Positions 8,687 through 17,509 of a DNA stretch of 64,000 nucleotides are shown one piece after another (positions within the stretch are counted from its first letter, which is position 1; each line of letters opens with the position of its first letter). The translations under genes and the position numbers were made by a program. The notes beneath the pieces are model-generated. The model did not search any database. It was given only the letters and a program-made list of their open reading frames with translations, and was not told the origin of the DNA. This stretch comes from CAVDAL01 sp963606965 (GTDB lineage Bacteria; Actinomycetota; Coriobacteriia; Coriobacteriales; QAMH01): positions 11,594-75,593 of the forward strand of contig CAVDAL010000120.1 in NCBI GenBank assembly GCA_963606965.1, given 5' to 3'.

Positions 8687-10219
8687 TTAACCTTGCAACA
8701 TTCGAGCAACAATTTCACTGATTACTTTAGGGTTGCCTTGGCCTGCCATTTTCTTCATCAACTGTCCCATGAAGAAACCTTGCAAGCCAGTTTTACCAGC
8801 TCTATATGCTTCAACTTTATCCATATTTGCATCCATTAGTTCTTGCATATAAGCTTCAATTTCTGCTGAATCAGTCTTTTGCAGCATGCCATGTTCTTCA
8901 ACATATTTTGAAACATCAATATTATCTTTAAGCAATGCAGCAAAAACTTCTTTACCTTGCTTTGAGCCAATTGAATCATCTGCCAAAAGTTCAGCCAACT
9001 TTGCCAAAGATGCAGGTTCGATATTTAAGTCGCAAAGTTCGCAAGATTCTTCCTTCAAATAATTCGGAAGATCATTAATCAAAAGATTTGCAATCTTTTT
9101 TGCAACTGCATCATCTTTGCCATCAGCACAAGCTTCAAACAAAGCGCCAACTTCAACATCTCCTGCAAGCTCTGAAGCATCATATTTCGGAAGCGACCAA
9201 GTTTCCATATAGCGTTCGCATTTCTGATCAGGAAGTTCAGGAAGCTTTGCGCGAACACCTTCAATAAATTCGTCGCTCAAATCAAATGGAGCTAAATCAG
9301 GATCTGGGAACATGCGATAGTCGTCTGCTGTTTCTTTAACGCGCATGACAATTGTGCGCTTTGCACTAGGCTCCCAATGGCGAGTTTCTTGGCGAATTGT
9401 ACCGCCATTTTCCAAGACTTCTGCCTGGCGGCGAATTTCATATGCAAGACCATCATGCAAATTCTTAAATGAATTCATGTTTTTAAGCTCGGTCTTTGTT
9501 CCAAATTCTTTTGCTCCACGACGGCGCAAGCTAACATTGCCATCGCAACGCATGCTGCCTTCTTCCATAGAACAATCTGAAATTCCAATTGCAAGATAAA
9601 TCTGACGAAGCTTTTGCATGAAAAGCCTTGCTTCTTCAGGAGTGCGCAAATCAGGCTCTGTTACAAGTTCAATCAAAGGAGTGCCAGCACGATTGTAGTC
9701 TACCAGCGAATATTCAGCGCCACTAATGCGTCCTTCTGCACCGCCCTTGTGAACCATCTTGCCAGCGTCTTCTTCCATATGAATACGCGTAATCCCAATG
9801 TGGGCTGTATAGCTGCCATCTTCATTTTTATCAATATCTGAACGTTCAGCAGCAGCAATGCTTGGAACTTCAACATCCAAATGTCCGCGCATGCAAAAGG
9901 CTTTTGGGCCTTGAGTTGTTTGGAAATTCTTTGCCATATCAGGATAAAAATATCCCTTGCGATAAAACATCGTTCGCTTTTCAATATCGCAATTTGTTGC
10001 AAGGCCCGCCAAAACAATGCTTTCAATAGCCGCTTTGTTTGGAACAGGCAAAGCACCAGGCATACCCAAGCAAACAGGACATGTATGAGTATTAGGATCT
10101 GCACCAAATTCAATTGGGCAAGAACAAAACATTTTTGTCTTTAATGTTGTTAATTCAGCATGTATTTCAAGGCCAATTACAGCTTCCCAATCTTTTAAAA
10201 CTTCTTGAAGCTCTTTCAT
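8687..10219 (-). CDS. gatB: Glu-tRNA(Gln)/Asp-tRNA(Asn) amidotransferase subunit B
   Basis: The tRNA-binding and kinase subunit of GatCAB, 510 residues, of usual length. Characteristic stretches are GLEIHAEL near residue 16, CPVCLGMPGALPVPN, and YFYPDMAKNFQTTQ, with the YqeY-like tail domain ending GQGNPKVISEIVARM. It activates mischarged Glu-tRNA(Gln), and possibly Asp-tRNA(Asn), before amidation. It overlaps gatA by TAATG, which implies coupled translation. Confidence 0.97.
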   Translation of the reverse strand: MKELQEVLKDWEAVIGLEIHAELTTLKTKMFCSCPIEFGADPNTHTCPVCLGMPGALPVPNKAAIESIVLAGLATNCDIEKRTMFYRKGYFYPDMAKNFQTTQGPKAFCMRGHLDVEVPSIAAAERSDIDKNEDGSYTAHIGITRIHMEEDAGKMVHKGGAEGRISGAEYSLVDYNRAGTPLIELVTEPDLRTPEEARLFMQKLRQIYLAIGISDCSMEEGSMRCDGNVSLRRRGAKEFGTKTELKNMNSFKNLHDGLAYEIRRQAEVLENGGTIRQETRHWEPSAKRTIVMRVKETADDYRMFPDPDLAPFDLSDEFIEGVRAKLPELPDQKCERYMETWSLPKYDASELAGDVEVGALFEACADGKDDAVAKKIANLLINDLPNYLKEESCELCDLNIEPASLAKLAELLADDSIGSKQGKEVFAALLKDNIDVSKYVEEHGMLQKTDSAEIEAYMQELMDANMDKVEAYRAGKTGLQGFFMGQLMKKMAGQGNPKVISEIVARMLQG

Positions 10220-11688
10220 TATTCTGCCACCTCACATGCACCAACTTTGCCCTTCATGTCGCATTCTGCTTCCAATGCAGCGCCAACGCGCAATATCAAT
10301 TCATCATGGAATTGAGGGCCAATAATTTGAAGACCAACAGGCAAGTTTGTATCTTTGCCAAGACCTATTGGCAAGCTCATTCCGCCATTTCCGGCAATAT
10401 TAATGCTGATTGTATAAACATCTGAAAGATACATTGTTGCTGGGTCAGAAACTTCACCAAAAGCAAATGCTGTGCGCGGTGAAGTTGGTATAACAATAGT
10501 GTCTACCTGCTCAAATGCTTTTGAATAATCCTGCGTGATAAGTGTTCTTACCTGCTGTGCTGGATAATAATATTTGTCATAAACACCACTTGCAAGTAAA
10601 TAGCCGCCAAGCAAAATGCGGCGCTTTGCTTCTGTACCAAAACCCTGCGCTCGGGAATCTTCATAGCGCTGTTCAAGATTTTTTGCATCAACACAATGGC
10701 CATAGCGAACAGAATCGAAACGACTTAAATTACTGAATGCTTCGCAAGGACCCAAAACATAATATGAACTGATAGCTTCAGCTGCATGCGGAAGTTCAAC
10801 TTCGATAATTTCTGCACCCAAAGCCTCAAGCTTTTTAACAGCTTCTTCAAAGCAGTCGCGAACTTCAGCAGTCAAGCCATCTAAATTCATCAATGAAGGA
10901 ACAATGCCAATCTTCATGCCACTGACGCCTTCACTCAAATTTTGAGTGAAATCTATTGTGCATTCTTGGCTTGTGCAATCAAGCGGGTCACGCCCACTAA
11001 TTGCATTTAAACAAATTGCTGCATCTTCAACATTGCGAGCAAATGGACCAACTTGGTCAAGAGAAGAACCAAAAGCAACAACACCATATCTGCTAACAAG
11101 GCCATAGCTTGGCTTCAAACCAATAACGCCACAAAAAGAGCCAGGCTGACGAATTGAACCGCCCGTATCTGAACCAAGAGAGACAGTAGCCATTCCAGCT
11201 GCTACGCACGCCGCTGAACCACCAGAAGAACCGCCAGGAACTTTGGATAAATCCCAAGGATTTTTTGTTGTTCCAAAATAGCTTGTTTCTGTTGAAGAGC
11301 CAAAAGCAAATTCATCCATGTTTGTTTTGCCTAAAGGAATGCCACCAGCTTCCAAAGCATTTGAAACACAAGTAGCATCAAATGTACTTTCATAATCTTT
11401 AAGCATCAATGAACCGCATGTTGTATGAGTCTTGCGCAAATTCATATTATCTTTAATTCCAAAAGGAATACCACTTAAAGCTTTAAGCTGCTTGCCTGCT
11501 GAAATTTCTTCATCAACTTTTGCAGCTTGTTCATATGCAAGCTCTGGTGTTAATTCAAGAAAAGCATGGACAGCTTCTTCCTTCTTCTTAATTTCTTCAA
11601 AAGCAGCATCTGTTAGCTCTTTTGCGCTGAATTCTTTAGAACGCAAGCCACTTTGAATTTGTGCAATGGAAAGTTCAGAATAATTCAT
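10219..11688 (-). CDS. gatA: Glu-tRNA(Gln) amidotransferase subunit A
   Basis: The amidase subunit of GatCAB, 489 residues. The Ser-cisSer-Lys machinery of the amidase-signature family is visible: the catalytic lysine in FGIKDN, the GGSSGGSAA loop, and SDTGGSIRQP with the nucleophile serine. It makes ammonia from glutamine (or asparagine) and passes it to GatB. It overlaps both gatC and gatB by TAATG, so the three subunits are made in a fixed ratio. Confidence 0.97.
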   Translation of the reverse strand: MNYSELSIAQIQSGLRSKEFSAKELTDAAFEEIKKKEEAVHAFLELTPELAYEQAAKVDEEISAGKQLKALSGIPFGIKDNMNLRKTHTTCGSLMLKDYESTFDATCVSNALEAGGIPLGKTNMDEFAFGSSTETSYFGTTKNPWDLSKVPGGSSGGSAACVAAGMATVSLGSDTGGSIRQPGSFCGVIGLKPSYGLVSRYGVVAFGSSLDQVGPFARNVEDAAICLNAISGRDPLDCTSQECTIDFTQNLSEGVSGMKIGIVPSLMNLDGLTAEVRDCFEEAVKKLEALGAEIIEVELPHAAEAISSYYVLGPCEAFSNLSRFDSVRYGHCVDAKNLEQRYEDSRAQGFGTEAKRRILLGGYLLASGVYDKYYYPAQQVRTLITQDYSKAFEQVDTIVIPTSPRTAFAFGEVSDPATMYLSDVYTISINIAGNGGMSLPIGLGKDTNLPVGLQIIGPQFHDELILRVGAALEAECDMKGKVGACEVAE

Positions 11689-11993
11689 TATCTGTCACCT
11701 TCCCCACCAAGAATTGAAGGAATTTCAAAGCAGCCATCCTGTACAGACTTGCTATTGTGCAAAGCTTCATCTTTTGTGAAAGATTCGCCAATAACATCTT
11801 CACGCATGACATTACTCATATTGCCAATTGGATGAAATGTTGGCTCAACGCCTTCCAAATCATATTCAGTAATTGGCTTTAGCATTTCAATTGTATTATT
11901 CAAATCAATGGTCATTTGAGTGATTTCCTCATCACTTAAACCAATGCGAACATATTCAGCAATTGCTGCAACATCTTGTTCAGAAAGTGGCAC
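11688..11993 (-). CDS. gatC: Glu-tRNA(Gln) amidotransferase subunit C
   Basis: The small 101-residue belt subunit that stabilises the GatA-GatB complex. It has the family pattern of an N-terminal helix (VAAIAEYVRIGLSDEE), a TEYDLEGVEPTFHP segment, and a C-terminal FEIPSILGG. Translation starts at GTG 11993, directly after the hom stop codon. Confidence 0.95.
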   Translation of the reverse strand: MPLSEQDVAAIAEYVRIGLSDEEITQMTIDLNNTIEMLKPITEYDLEGVEPTFHPIGNMSNVMREDVIGESFTKDEALHNSKSVQDGCFEIPSILGGEGDR

Positions 11994-13280
11994 TTAGCCC
12001 TCCTCTATACGAATTAAAATTCCAAGATTATTAACTTCTGGAAGTTCCTGTATCTTTTCCAAAGCTGCTTTTACAGAGCTTTCCTTCGTGCGATGTGTAA
12101 CATATAAAACATCAACATGGTCGCCCTTGCTTGCTTCTTGAAGCATGCTCTTGATGCTCACATTATTATCAGCAAAATGCTGTGCAGTAGCAGCTAAAAC
12201 GCCCGCAACATCTTTAACATTTAAGCGAATGTAATATTGAGATTCAATTTCATCAATTGGAACAAGTGGCAAAGCGTCTGTGCATGTGCAACCAACAACT
12301 GGCGGAACATCATGACTAATATGTCTTGCAAGTTCAACAACATCACCCATAACAGCAGAAGCAGCAGCACCTGCGCCTGCTCCTTCGCCAAAAAACATCA
12401 AGTCGCCAACAGCGTCGCCTGTAACAAAAACAGCATTGTAAACGCCATTAACAGCAGCAAGCTGATGTGTGCGAGGAATCATTGTTGGGTGAACGCGAAT
12501 ATCAATGCCGGCATTTGTGCGATGTGCAATAGCCAAAAGCTTAATTGCATATCCAAGATTTGCAGCATATTGAAAGTCAGTAGGTGTAACTTCGCGAATG
12601 CCTTCTGCATAAACATCATCAATAGCAACGCGACTATTAAAAGCAATTGAAGCAAGAATTGCAATTTTTGCAGCTGCATCCAAGCCATCAACATCTGCTG
12701 TAGGGTCAGCTTCTGCATATCCAAGTTCTTGAGCTTCCTTTAAAACTTCATCATATGAACAACCCTGTGCATCCATCTTTGAAAGCATATAATTTGTTGT
12801 TCCATTCACAATGCCCAAAACATCAGAAATTTCATTGCCTGTTAAAGCATGCTTCAATGGTTGGATAATTGGAATGCCGCCGCCAACAGCTCCTTCAAAT
12901 GCAATTTCAACGCCTGCTTTGTCTGCTGCATCAAAAATTTCAGCACCTCTGCTTGCTACCAGTGCCTTATTTGCTGTAACAACATATTTACCAGCATTCA
13001 AAGCTTCCAAAACAACATCCGCTGCAGCACCTGTGCCGCCGATAAGCTCAACAACAATATCAACTTCAGGATTTGAAATAACATCTTTGTAAGAATCGAC
13101 AATTTTATCTTCTGGAATGCCAGCTTGAATCATCTTACTTTTTGTCCTGGATGTTGCACATGCAAGCTCTAAATCAACGCCAAGCTTGCGATTAAAGTCC
13201 TGTGCGTGTTTGGAAAGAATGTTAACTAAACCGCCACCAACTGTTCCACATCCAACTAAACCAATTTTAACCTTTCGCAT
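11994..13280 (-). CDS. hom: Homoserine dehydrogenase
   Basis: NADPH-dependent reduction of aspartate semialdehyde to homoserine, the branch point to threonine and methionine. It has 428 residues: an N-terminal Rossmann fold with GLVGCGTVGGG, the catalytic region around EADPTADVDGLDAAAK, and a C-terminal ACT domain from about residue 350 (KDVAGVLAATAQHF) for allosteric feedback. The frame is open from a TTG at 13283, but ATG 13280 has AAGGA six nt upstream. It sits between lysA and gatC in one operon, with metA elsewhere in the window. Confidence 0.95.
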   Translation of the reverse strand: MRKVKIGLVGCGTVGGGLVNILSKHAQDFNRKLGVDLELACATSRTKSKMIQAGIPEDKIVDSYKDVISNPEVDIVVELIGGTGAAADVVLEALNAGKYVVTANKALVASRGAEIFDAADKAGVEIAFEGAVGGGIPIIQPLKHALTGNEISDVLGIVNGTTNYMLSKMDAQGCSYDEVLKEAQELGYAEADPTADVDGLDAAAKIAILASIAFNSRVAIDDVYAEGIREVTPTDFQYAANLGYAIKLLAIAHRTNAGIDIRVHPTMIPRTHQLAAVNGVYNAVFVTGDAVGDLMFFGEGAGAGAAASAVMGDVVELARHISHDVPPVVGCTCTDALPLVPIDEIESQYYIRLNVKDVAGVLAATAQHFADNNVSIKSMLQEASKGDHVDVLYVTHRTKESSVKAALEKIQELPEVNNLGILIRIEEG

Positions 13281-13304
13281 CAATATTCCTTCCTAAAGAA
13301 TGCC

Positions 13305-14663
13305 TTAGTAAAAATCACGAGCAAGCAAGTCGCCATATGTCTCGCGGCGAACAATTCGTCTTGCTTCACCATCACAAACCATAACAATACCTGGGCGAAT
13401 TTGTTTGTTGTAATTGCTTGCCATTTCATTGCAATAAGCGCCAGTGCCCAAAACGCAAATAATGTCGCCGGCTTTGCATTCTTGCAATGCAGAATTTTTC
13501 ACAACGACATCGCCGCTTTCACAATGTTTGCCAACAATATCACAAATTGTATTACGGGGCTTATCAGCATGATTAACAACAAAAGCTTCATATTTGCTTC
13601 CATATAATGCAGTACGAATGTTGTCTGTCATACCACCGTCCACAGCAACATATGTACAAATTCCAGGCACTTCTTTAACAGAACCAACTGTATAAAGAGT
13701 AATACCTGCATTAGCAACAATTGAACGACCTGGTTCAACATATAAATGAGGAGCAGGATAATCAAACTTTTCACAAGCATCTTTTACAGCTTCTGAAAGC
13801 AATTTAGCAAAATCTTCAATGCTTGATGGCTTGTCATAAACAGTATAAGGAATGCCCAAGCCGCCGCCCATATCAAGGTCTTTTGCGACAAAGCCAAGCT
13901 CTTCGCGGATTGAATCCATAAATTTAAAGATGACTTTTACAGCTTCTTCATAGCTTTTAAGTTCAAAAATTTGTGAACCAATGTGGCAGTGATAACCTGT
14001 CAATTCAAGATTTTCAAGGCTAAGCGCAAATTCAGTTGCAGTTTTTGCAGCTCCATTGCGAATATTAAAACCAAATTTTGAATCTTCATTTGCTGTTTGA
14101 ATGTATGAATGAGTATCTGCTTCAATGCCAGGGCAAATGCGCAAAATTACACGCTGCTTCATGTTGCGCTTTGCAGCTAATTCATTTATGCGTTCAAGCT
14201 CTTCATGTGTATCAACAACATAACATGCAACACCAGCAGCCAAGCCTTCATCAATTTCTTTGCTTGACTTATTGTTGCCCTGCATAAAGACCATATCCAT
14301 TGGGAATGATGCAGCTTTTGCCATTGCAAGCTCACCGCCGCTAGCGCAATCAATGCCGCATCCTTCTTCTGCAACAATCTTATCCATAACTACTGTGCAA
14401 AATGCTTTTGCTGCATAAACAACACTAGATTCTGGATAATATTTATGGAATGAATCAACAAAAGTGCGCAACTGAGTGCGAATATGATCTTCATCATAAA
14501 CATAAAGAGCTGTTTCAAATTTATCAACAATATCAAGCAAATCCATGCCTGCTAAAGTGACTTTATTGCCTTCAACTTTCATATTTTTTGGCGCACAGAA
14601 AAGCAAATCTGCAGCCGTATAATTATCTGGTATTACATGTTCGCGTTGTGCCGCAATAGACAT
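13305..14663 (-). CDS. lysA: Diaminopimelate decarboxylase
   Basis: The last step of lysine synthesis, decarboxylation of meso-diaminopimelate, by a PLP enzyme of fold type III. It has 452 residues. The PLP lysine is K86 in VVYAAKAF. The glycine loop is DMGGGLGIPY, the phosphate-binding region is EPGRSIV, and the partner-site CESGD is present. A TAGGAG ribosome site precedes ATG 14663. It lies between argS and hom, the lysA-hom neighbourhood common in actinobacteria. It has no riboswitch leader here. Confidence 0.96.
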   Translation of the reverse strand: MSIAAQREHVIPDNYTAADLLFCAPKNMKVEGNKVTLAGMDLLDIVDKFETALYVYDEDHIRTQLRTFVDSFHKYYPESSVVYAAKAFCTVVMDKIVAEEGCGIDCASGGELAMAKAASFPMDMVFMQGNNKSSKEIDEGLAAGVACYVVDTHEELERINELAAKRNMKQRVILRICPGIEADTHSYIQTANEDSKFGFNIRNGAAKTATEFALSLENLELTGYHCHIGSQIFELKSYEEAVKVIFKFMDSIREELGFVAKDLDMGGGLGIPYTVYDKPSSIEDFAKLLSEAVKDACEKFDYPAPHLYVEPGRSIVANAGITLYTVGSVKEVPGICTYVAVDGGMTDNIRTALYGSKYEAFVVNHADKPRNTICDIVGKHCESGDVVVKNSALQECKAGDIICVLGTGAYCNEMASNYNKQIRPGIVMVCDGEARRIVRRETYGDLLARDFY

Positions 14664-14671
14664 AAAAACTC

Positions 14672-16429
14672 CTACATTCTTTCTGGGCTAGAAACACCTA
14701 ATAAATCTAAACAGTTCTCTAAAACTTGACGCGTTGCATTTGCAACATACAAACGCGCAGTTGTTAAAGTTTTGTCTTCACCAATAACATGGCAATTGGT
14801 ATAAAAACGATGAAATTCAGCCGCTAAGCTTTCTGCATAATGCGTCAACCTGAATGGAGCAAGGTCGCGAGCACAATTTTTCACAGTGTCTGGGAATTCA
14901 GACAGCTTGCGCGAAAGTGCAAATTCAGCTTCATCAGTCAAAACTGAAAGGTCAGCATTTTCTGGAATAAATTGCTGCGCAATTTCTTCTATTGAAAGAC
15001 TTTCATCCTTAGCAGCCTTGCGCAAAATGCTGCAAATGCGAGCATGAGCATATTGCACATAATAAACAGGATTTGAAGAATCAGCACGCTTTGCTTGTTC
15101 AATATCAAAATCAATTGCTTGGTCAGTTGAACGCGAAAGCATTAAATAACGCGTTGCATCTGTGCCAACTTCATCAATAAGTTCTTCAAATGAAACCATC
15201 TCGCCTGTACGCTTTGACATTCTTACAGGTTTACCATCGCGGAAAAGATTAACAAGCTGGCCAATAATAATTTCTGGTTGCTTTGGATGATCAAAAACTT
15301 CACCAACAGCTTGGATGCGCTTTATATATCCATGATGGTCTGCGCCAAGTAAGTCAATGCAACGAACAAAACCGCGGTCAAACTTATCTTTGTGATAAGC
15401 AATATCCGGAGCAAAATATGTATATGCACCATCAGCTTTGACTAATACGCGATCTTTATCATCGCCAAAATCTGTAGTTCTGAACCATTTTGCATCATCT
15501 TTTTCATAGATATAGCCACGTTTATCAAGTTCATCTATTGTGCGAGAAATTTTTGAAGTACCACGCTCGTCAAGTGCATGAAGAGTGCGTTCGCTAAACC
15601 AAACATCAAAATGCAAACCAAAGCTGTCCAATACATCTTGCACGTGCTTCAAAACTGAAGAATATGCTTTTTCCAAAAAGTAAGACTTACGAGCTTGGTC
15701 ATCTGCATCGACCCACTTGCTTCCTTCTTGTTCATAAATTTTGCAAGCAATATCAATAACATATGCGCCAGCATAACAATTTTCTGGCAATAATGCTCTG
15801 TAATGTTCAGCATTATCAATAATATGACCATAAGCCTGTTCAAGTGTCTTGCCACCAGCCACAAGTTCAGCAACTTGTAAATATCTAGCAGCAACAGATT
15901 CAGCAAAAATATTCATCTGATTGCCAGCATCATTAATATAAAATTCGCGAGTTACATCAAAGCCGCTGAAGCTCATAACTCTGCAAATTGCATCGCCTAA
16001 AGCTGCCCATCTGCCATGTCCAAGGTGCATAGGGCCAGTTGGATTAGCAGAAATAAATTCTACATCTATCTTTGCGCCTTCACCATAATTGCTAGAACCA
16101 TAAAGCTTGCCTGCTTTGCGCACCTTTCGAAATGTCTCTTGCAAAGCAGCATTTGACAGATAAATATTTATAAAGCCAGGACCTGCAATTTCAACAGATG
16201 CAATTGAATCATCTTGCTTAATATTATCAACAACAATCTGTGCGATTTCTCGTGGGTTTTTCTTTGCGCTTTTAGCCATGCGCATAGCAATTGAAGTTGC
16301 CCAATCTCCATGGCTTACATCTTTAGGGCGTTCCAATGCAGCTTCTGGCACATCTTCAACTTGAAGCTGGCCAGCTTCAATAGCGCTTTTAACAGCTTCT
16401 TCAATTATTTGTTCAATATATTCGCGCAC
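14672..16429 (-). CDS. argS: Arginyl-tRNA synthetase
   Basis: A class I aminoacyl-tRNA synthetase of 585 residues. It has an N-terminal Add-1 domain, the HIGH-type motif HLGH at 135-138 in SANPTGPMHLGH, a KMSKS-type motif RMSKRTGE, and a C-terminal DALR anticodon-binding domain. The start is GTG 16429 with AAAGGAAAG upstream. It lies between ppaC and lysA, and the argS-lysA-hom order is common in actinobacteria. Confidence 0.97.
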   Translation of the reverse strand: MREYIEQIIEEAVKSAIEAGQLQVEDVPEAALERPKDVSHGDWATSIAMRMAKSAKKNPREIAQIVVDNIKQDDSIASVEIAGPGFINIYLSNAALQETFRKVRKAGKLYGSSNYGEGAKIDVEFISANPTGPMHLGHGRWAALGDAICRVMSFSGFDVTREFYINDAGNQMNIFAESVAARYLQVAELVAGGKTLEQAYGHIIDNAEHYRALLPENCYAGAYVIDIACKIYEQEGSKWVDADDQARKSYFLEKAYSSVLKHVQDVLDSFGLHFDVWFSERTLHALDERGTSKISRTIDELDKRGYIYEKDDAKWFRTTDFGDDKDRVLVKADGAYTYFAPDIAYHKDKFDRGFVRCIDLLGADHHGYIKRIQAVGEVFDHPKQPEIIIGQLVNLFRDGKPVRMSKRTGEMVSFEELIDEVGTDATRYLMLSRSTDQAIDFDIEQAKRADSSNPVYYVQYAHARICSILRKAAKDESLSIEEIAQQFIPENADLSVLTDEAEFALSRKLSEFPDTVKNCARDLAPFRLTHYAESLAAEFHRFYTNCHVIGEDKTLTTARLYVANATRQVLENCLDLLGVSSPERM

Positions 16430-16447
16430 GTTATCTTTCCTTTAAAA

Positions 16448-17374
16448 CTATTCTGCAGCAATCAAAACAGCAGCTACTTGCTTCTTGCGTGACAAAACAC
16501 CAGGCATCCAAACTGGGCCATTCTCAAAGCTAATATCGAATGCCTTTTCAATAAATGCAATATCGCCAGCTGCAATAAAGTCTGAACCTTCAACGATGAT
16601 ATCTGTCATCATCATCAAAGCCGCATCATATCCTTTGCTTGTTTGCAAAGATTTAACAGCATTTTCAATTTCTTCATATCTGTCTTTCATGCCTGCTAAA
16701 TCTACTGTTTCATATTGAGCAATCCAGACCTTCTTACCACCAAAATCGAATTCTTTTGAATCGCGTGTAATGATTTCATCAACTGCTACATCTTCATCGC
16801 CACCGCGTGACTTGAAAATCTTCATACCAAATTCTGTTGCATCAACACCAAGAATTCCACTTAATTCTTCAACAGCTTCTTCATCGATTTTTGTAGCTGT
16901 TGGCGACTTCAAAATTACTGTGTCAGTAAGAATAGCGCTTAATAAACAAGCTGCAATCCCCTTTTCAAATTCAATATCATAATTCTTATAAATCTTATAA
17001 ACGATTGTTGCAGTAGAGCCAACTGGAGCATTAAAAAAGAAAATTGGATTTGCTGTTGTCACGTCTGCAATGCGATGATGATCTACAACTTCAACAAGCT
17101 CAGCATTGTTAAGACCGTCAACTGCTTGGCTCATTTCATTATGGTCAACAAGAATAACTTTGTCGCCATCAACAACAGATTCAATTAGCTCTGGCATGCC
17201 TTCCAAACCATATTCATTGAAAATCATTTCACTTTCAGCAGGAAGTGGCCCTAATCGAACAGGAATATATTCATTATCAGGGTCAAGCATATCCTTAAGG
17301 TGAGCATATGTATATGCTGCCATAATTGAGTCATTATCGGGGTTTTTGTGTCCAACAACATAAATTTGAGCCAT
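16448..17374 (-). CDS. ppaC: Manganese-dependent inorganic pyrophosphatase (family II)
   Basis: A 308-residue DHH-family phosphoesterase that hydrolyses pyrophosphate. Metal ligands are visible in GHKNPDNDS (H9, D13, D15), LVDHNE (D77) and the DHH motif at 98-100. The C-terminal domain carries the SRGG-type substrate loop (KSRGGDED). It has no CBS insert, so it is the unregulated form. CGGAGGAAACC precedes the start. It is probably the first gene of the run through gatB; pyrophosphate removal helps drive tRNA charging by the next gene. Confidence 0.96.
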   Translation of the reverse strand: MAQIYVVGHKNPDNDSIMAAYTYAHLKDMLDPDNEYIPVRLGPLPAESEMIFNEYGLEGMPELIESVVDGDKVILVDHNEMSQAVDGLNNAELVEVVDHHRIADVTTANPIFFFNAPVGSTATIVYKIYKNYDIEFEKGIAACLLSAILTDTVILKSPTATKIDEEAVEELSGILGVDATEFGMKIFKSRGGDEDVAVDEIITRDSKEFDFGGKKVWIAQYETVDLAGMKDRYEEIENAVKSLQTSKGYDAALMMMTDIIVEGSDFIAAGDIAFIEKAFDISFENGPVWMPGVLSRKKQVAAVLIAAE

Positions 17375-17509
17375 GGTTTCCTCCGTGAGAATTTTGTATT
17401 TATATATGTATTTCTACAAGCGCAAAATTATACAATTAGACAAGCAAAAGCACCGCTTTGAACAAGCGTGTTTACTTTAGAAGTGCAATATGTTTCCATC
17501 AAGAGAAAA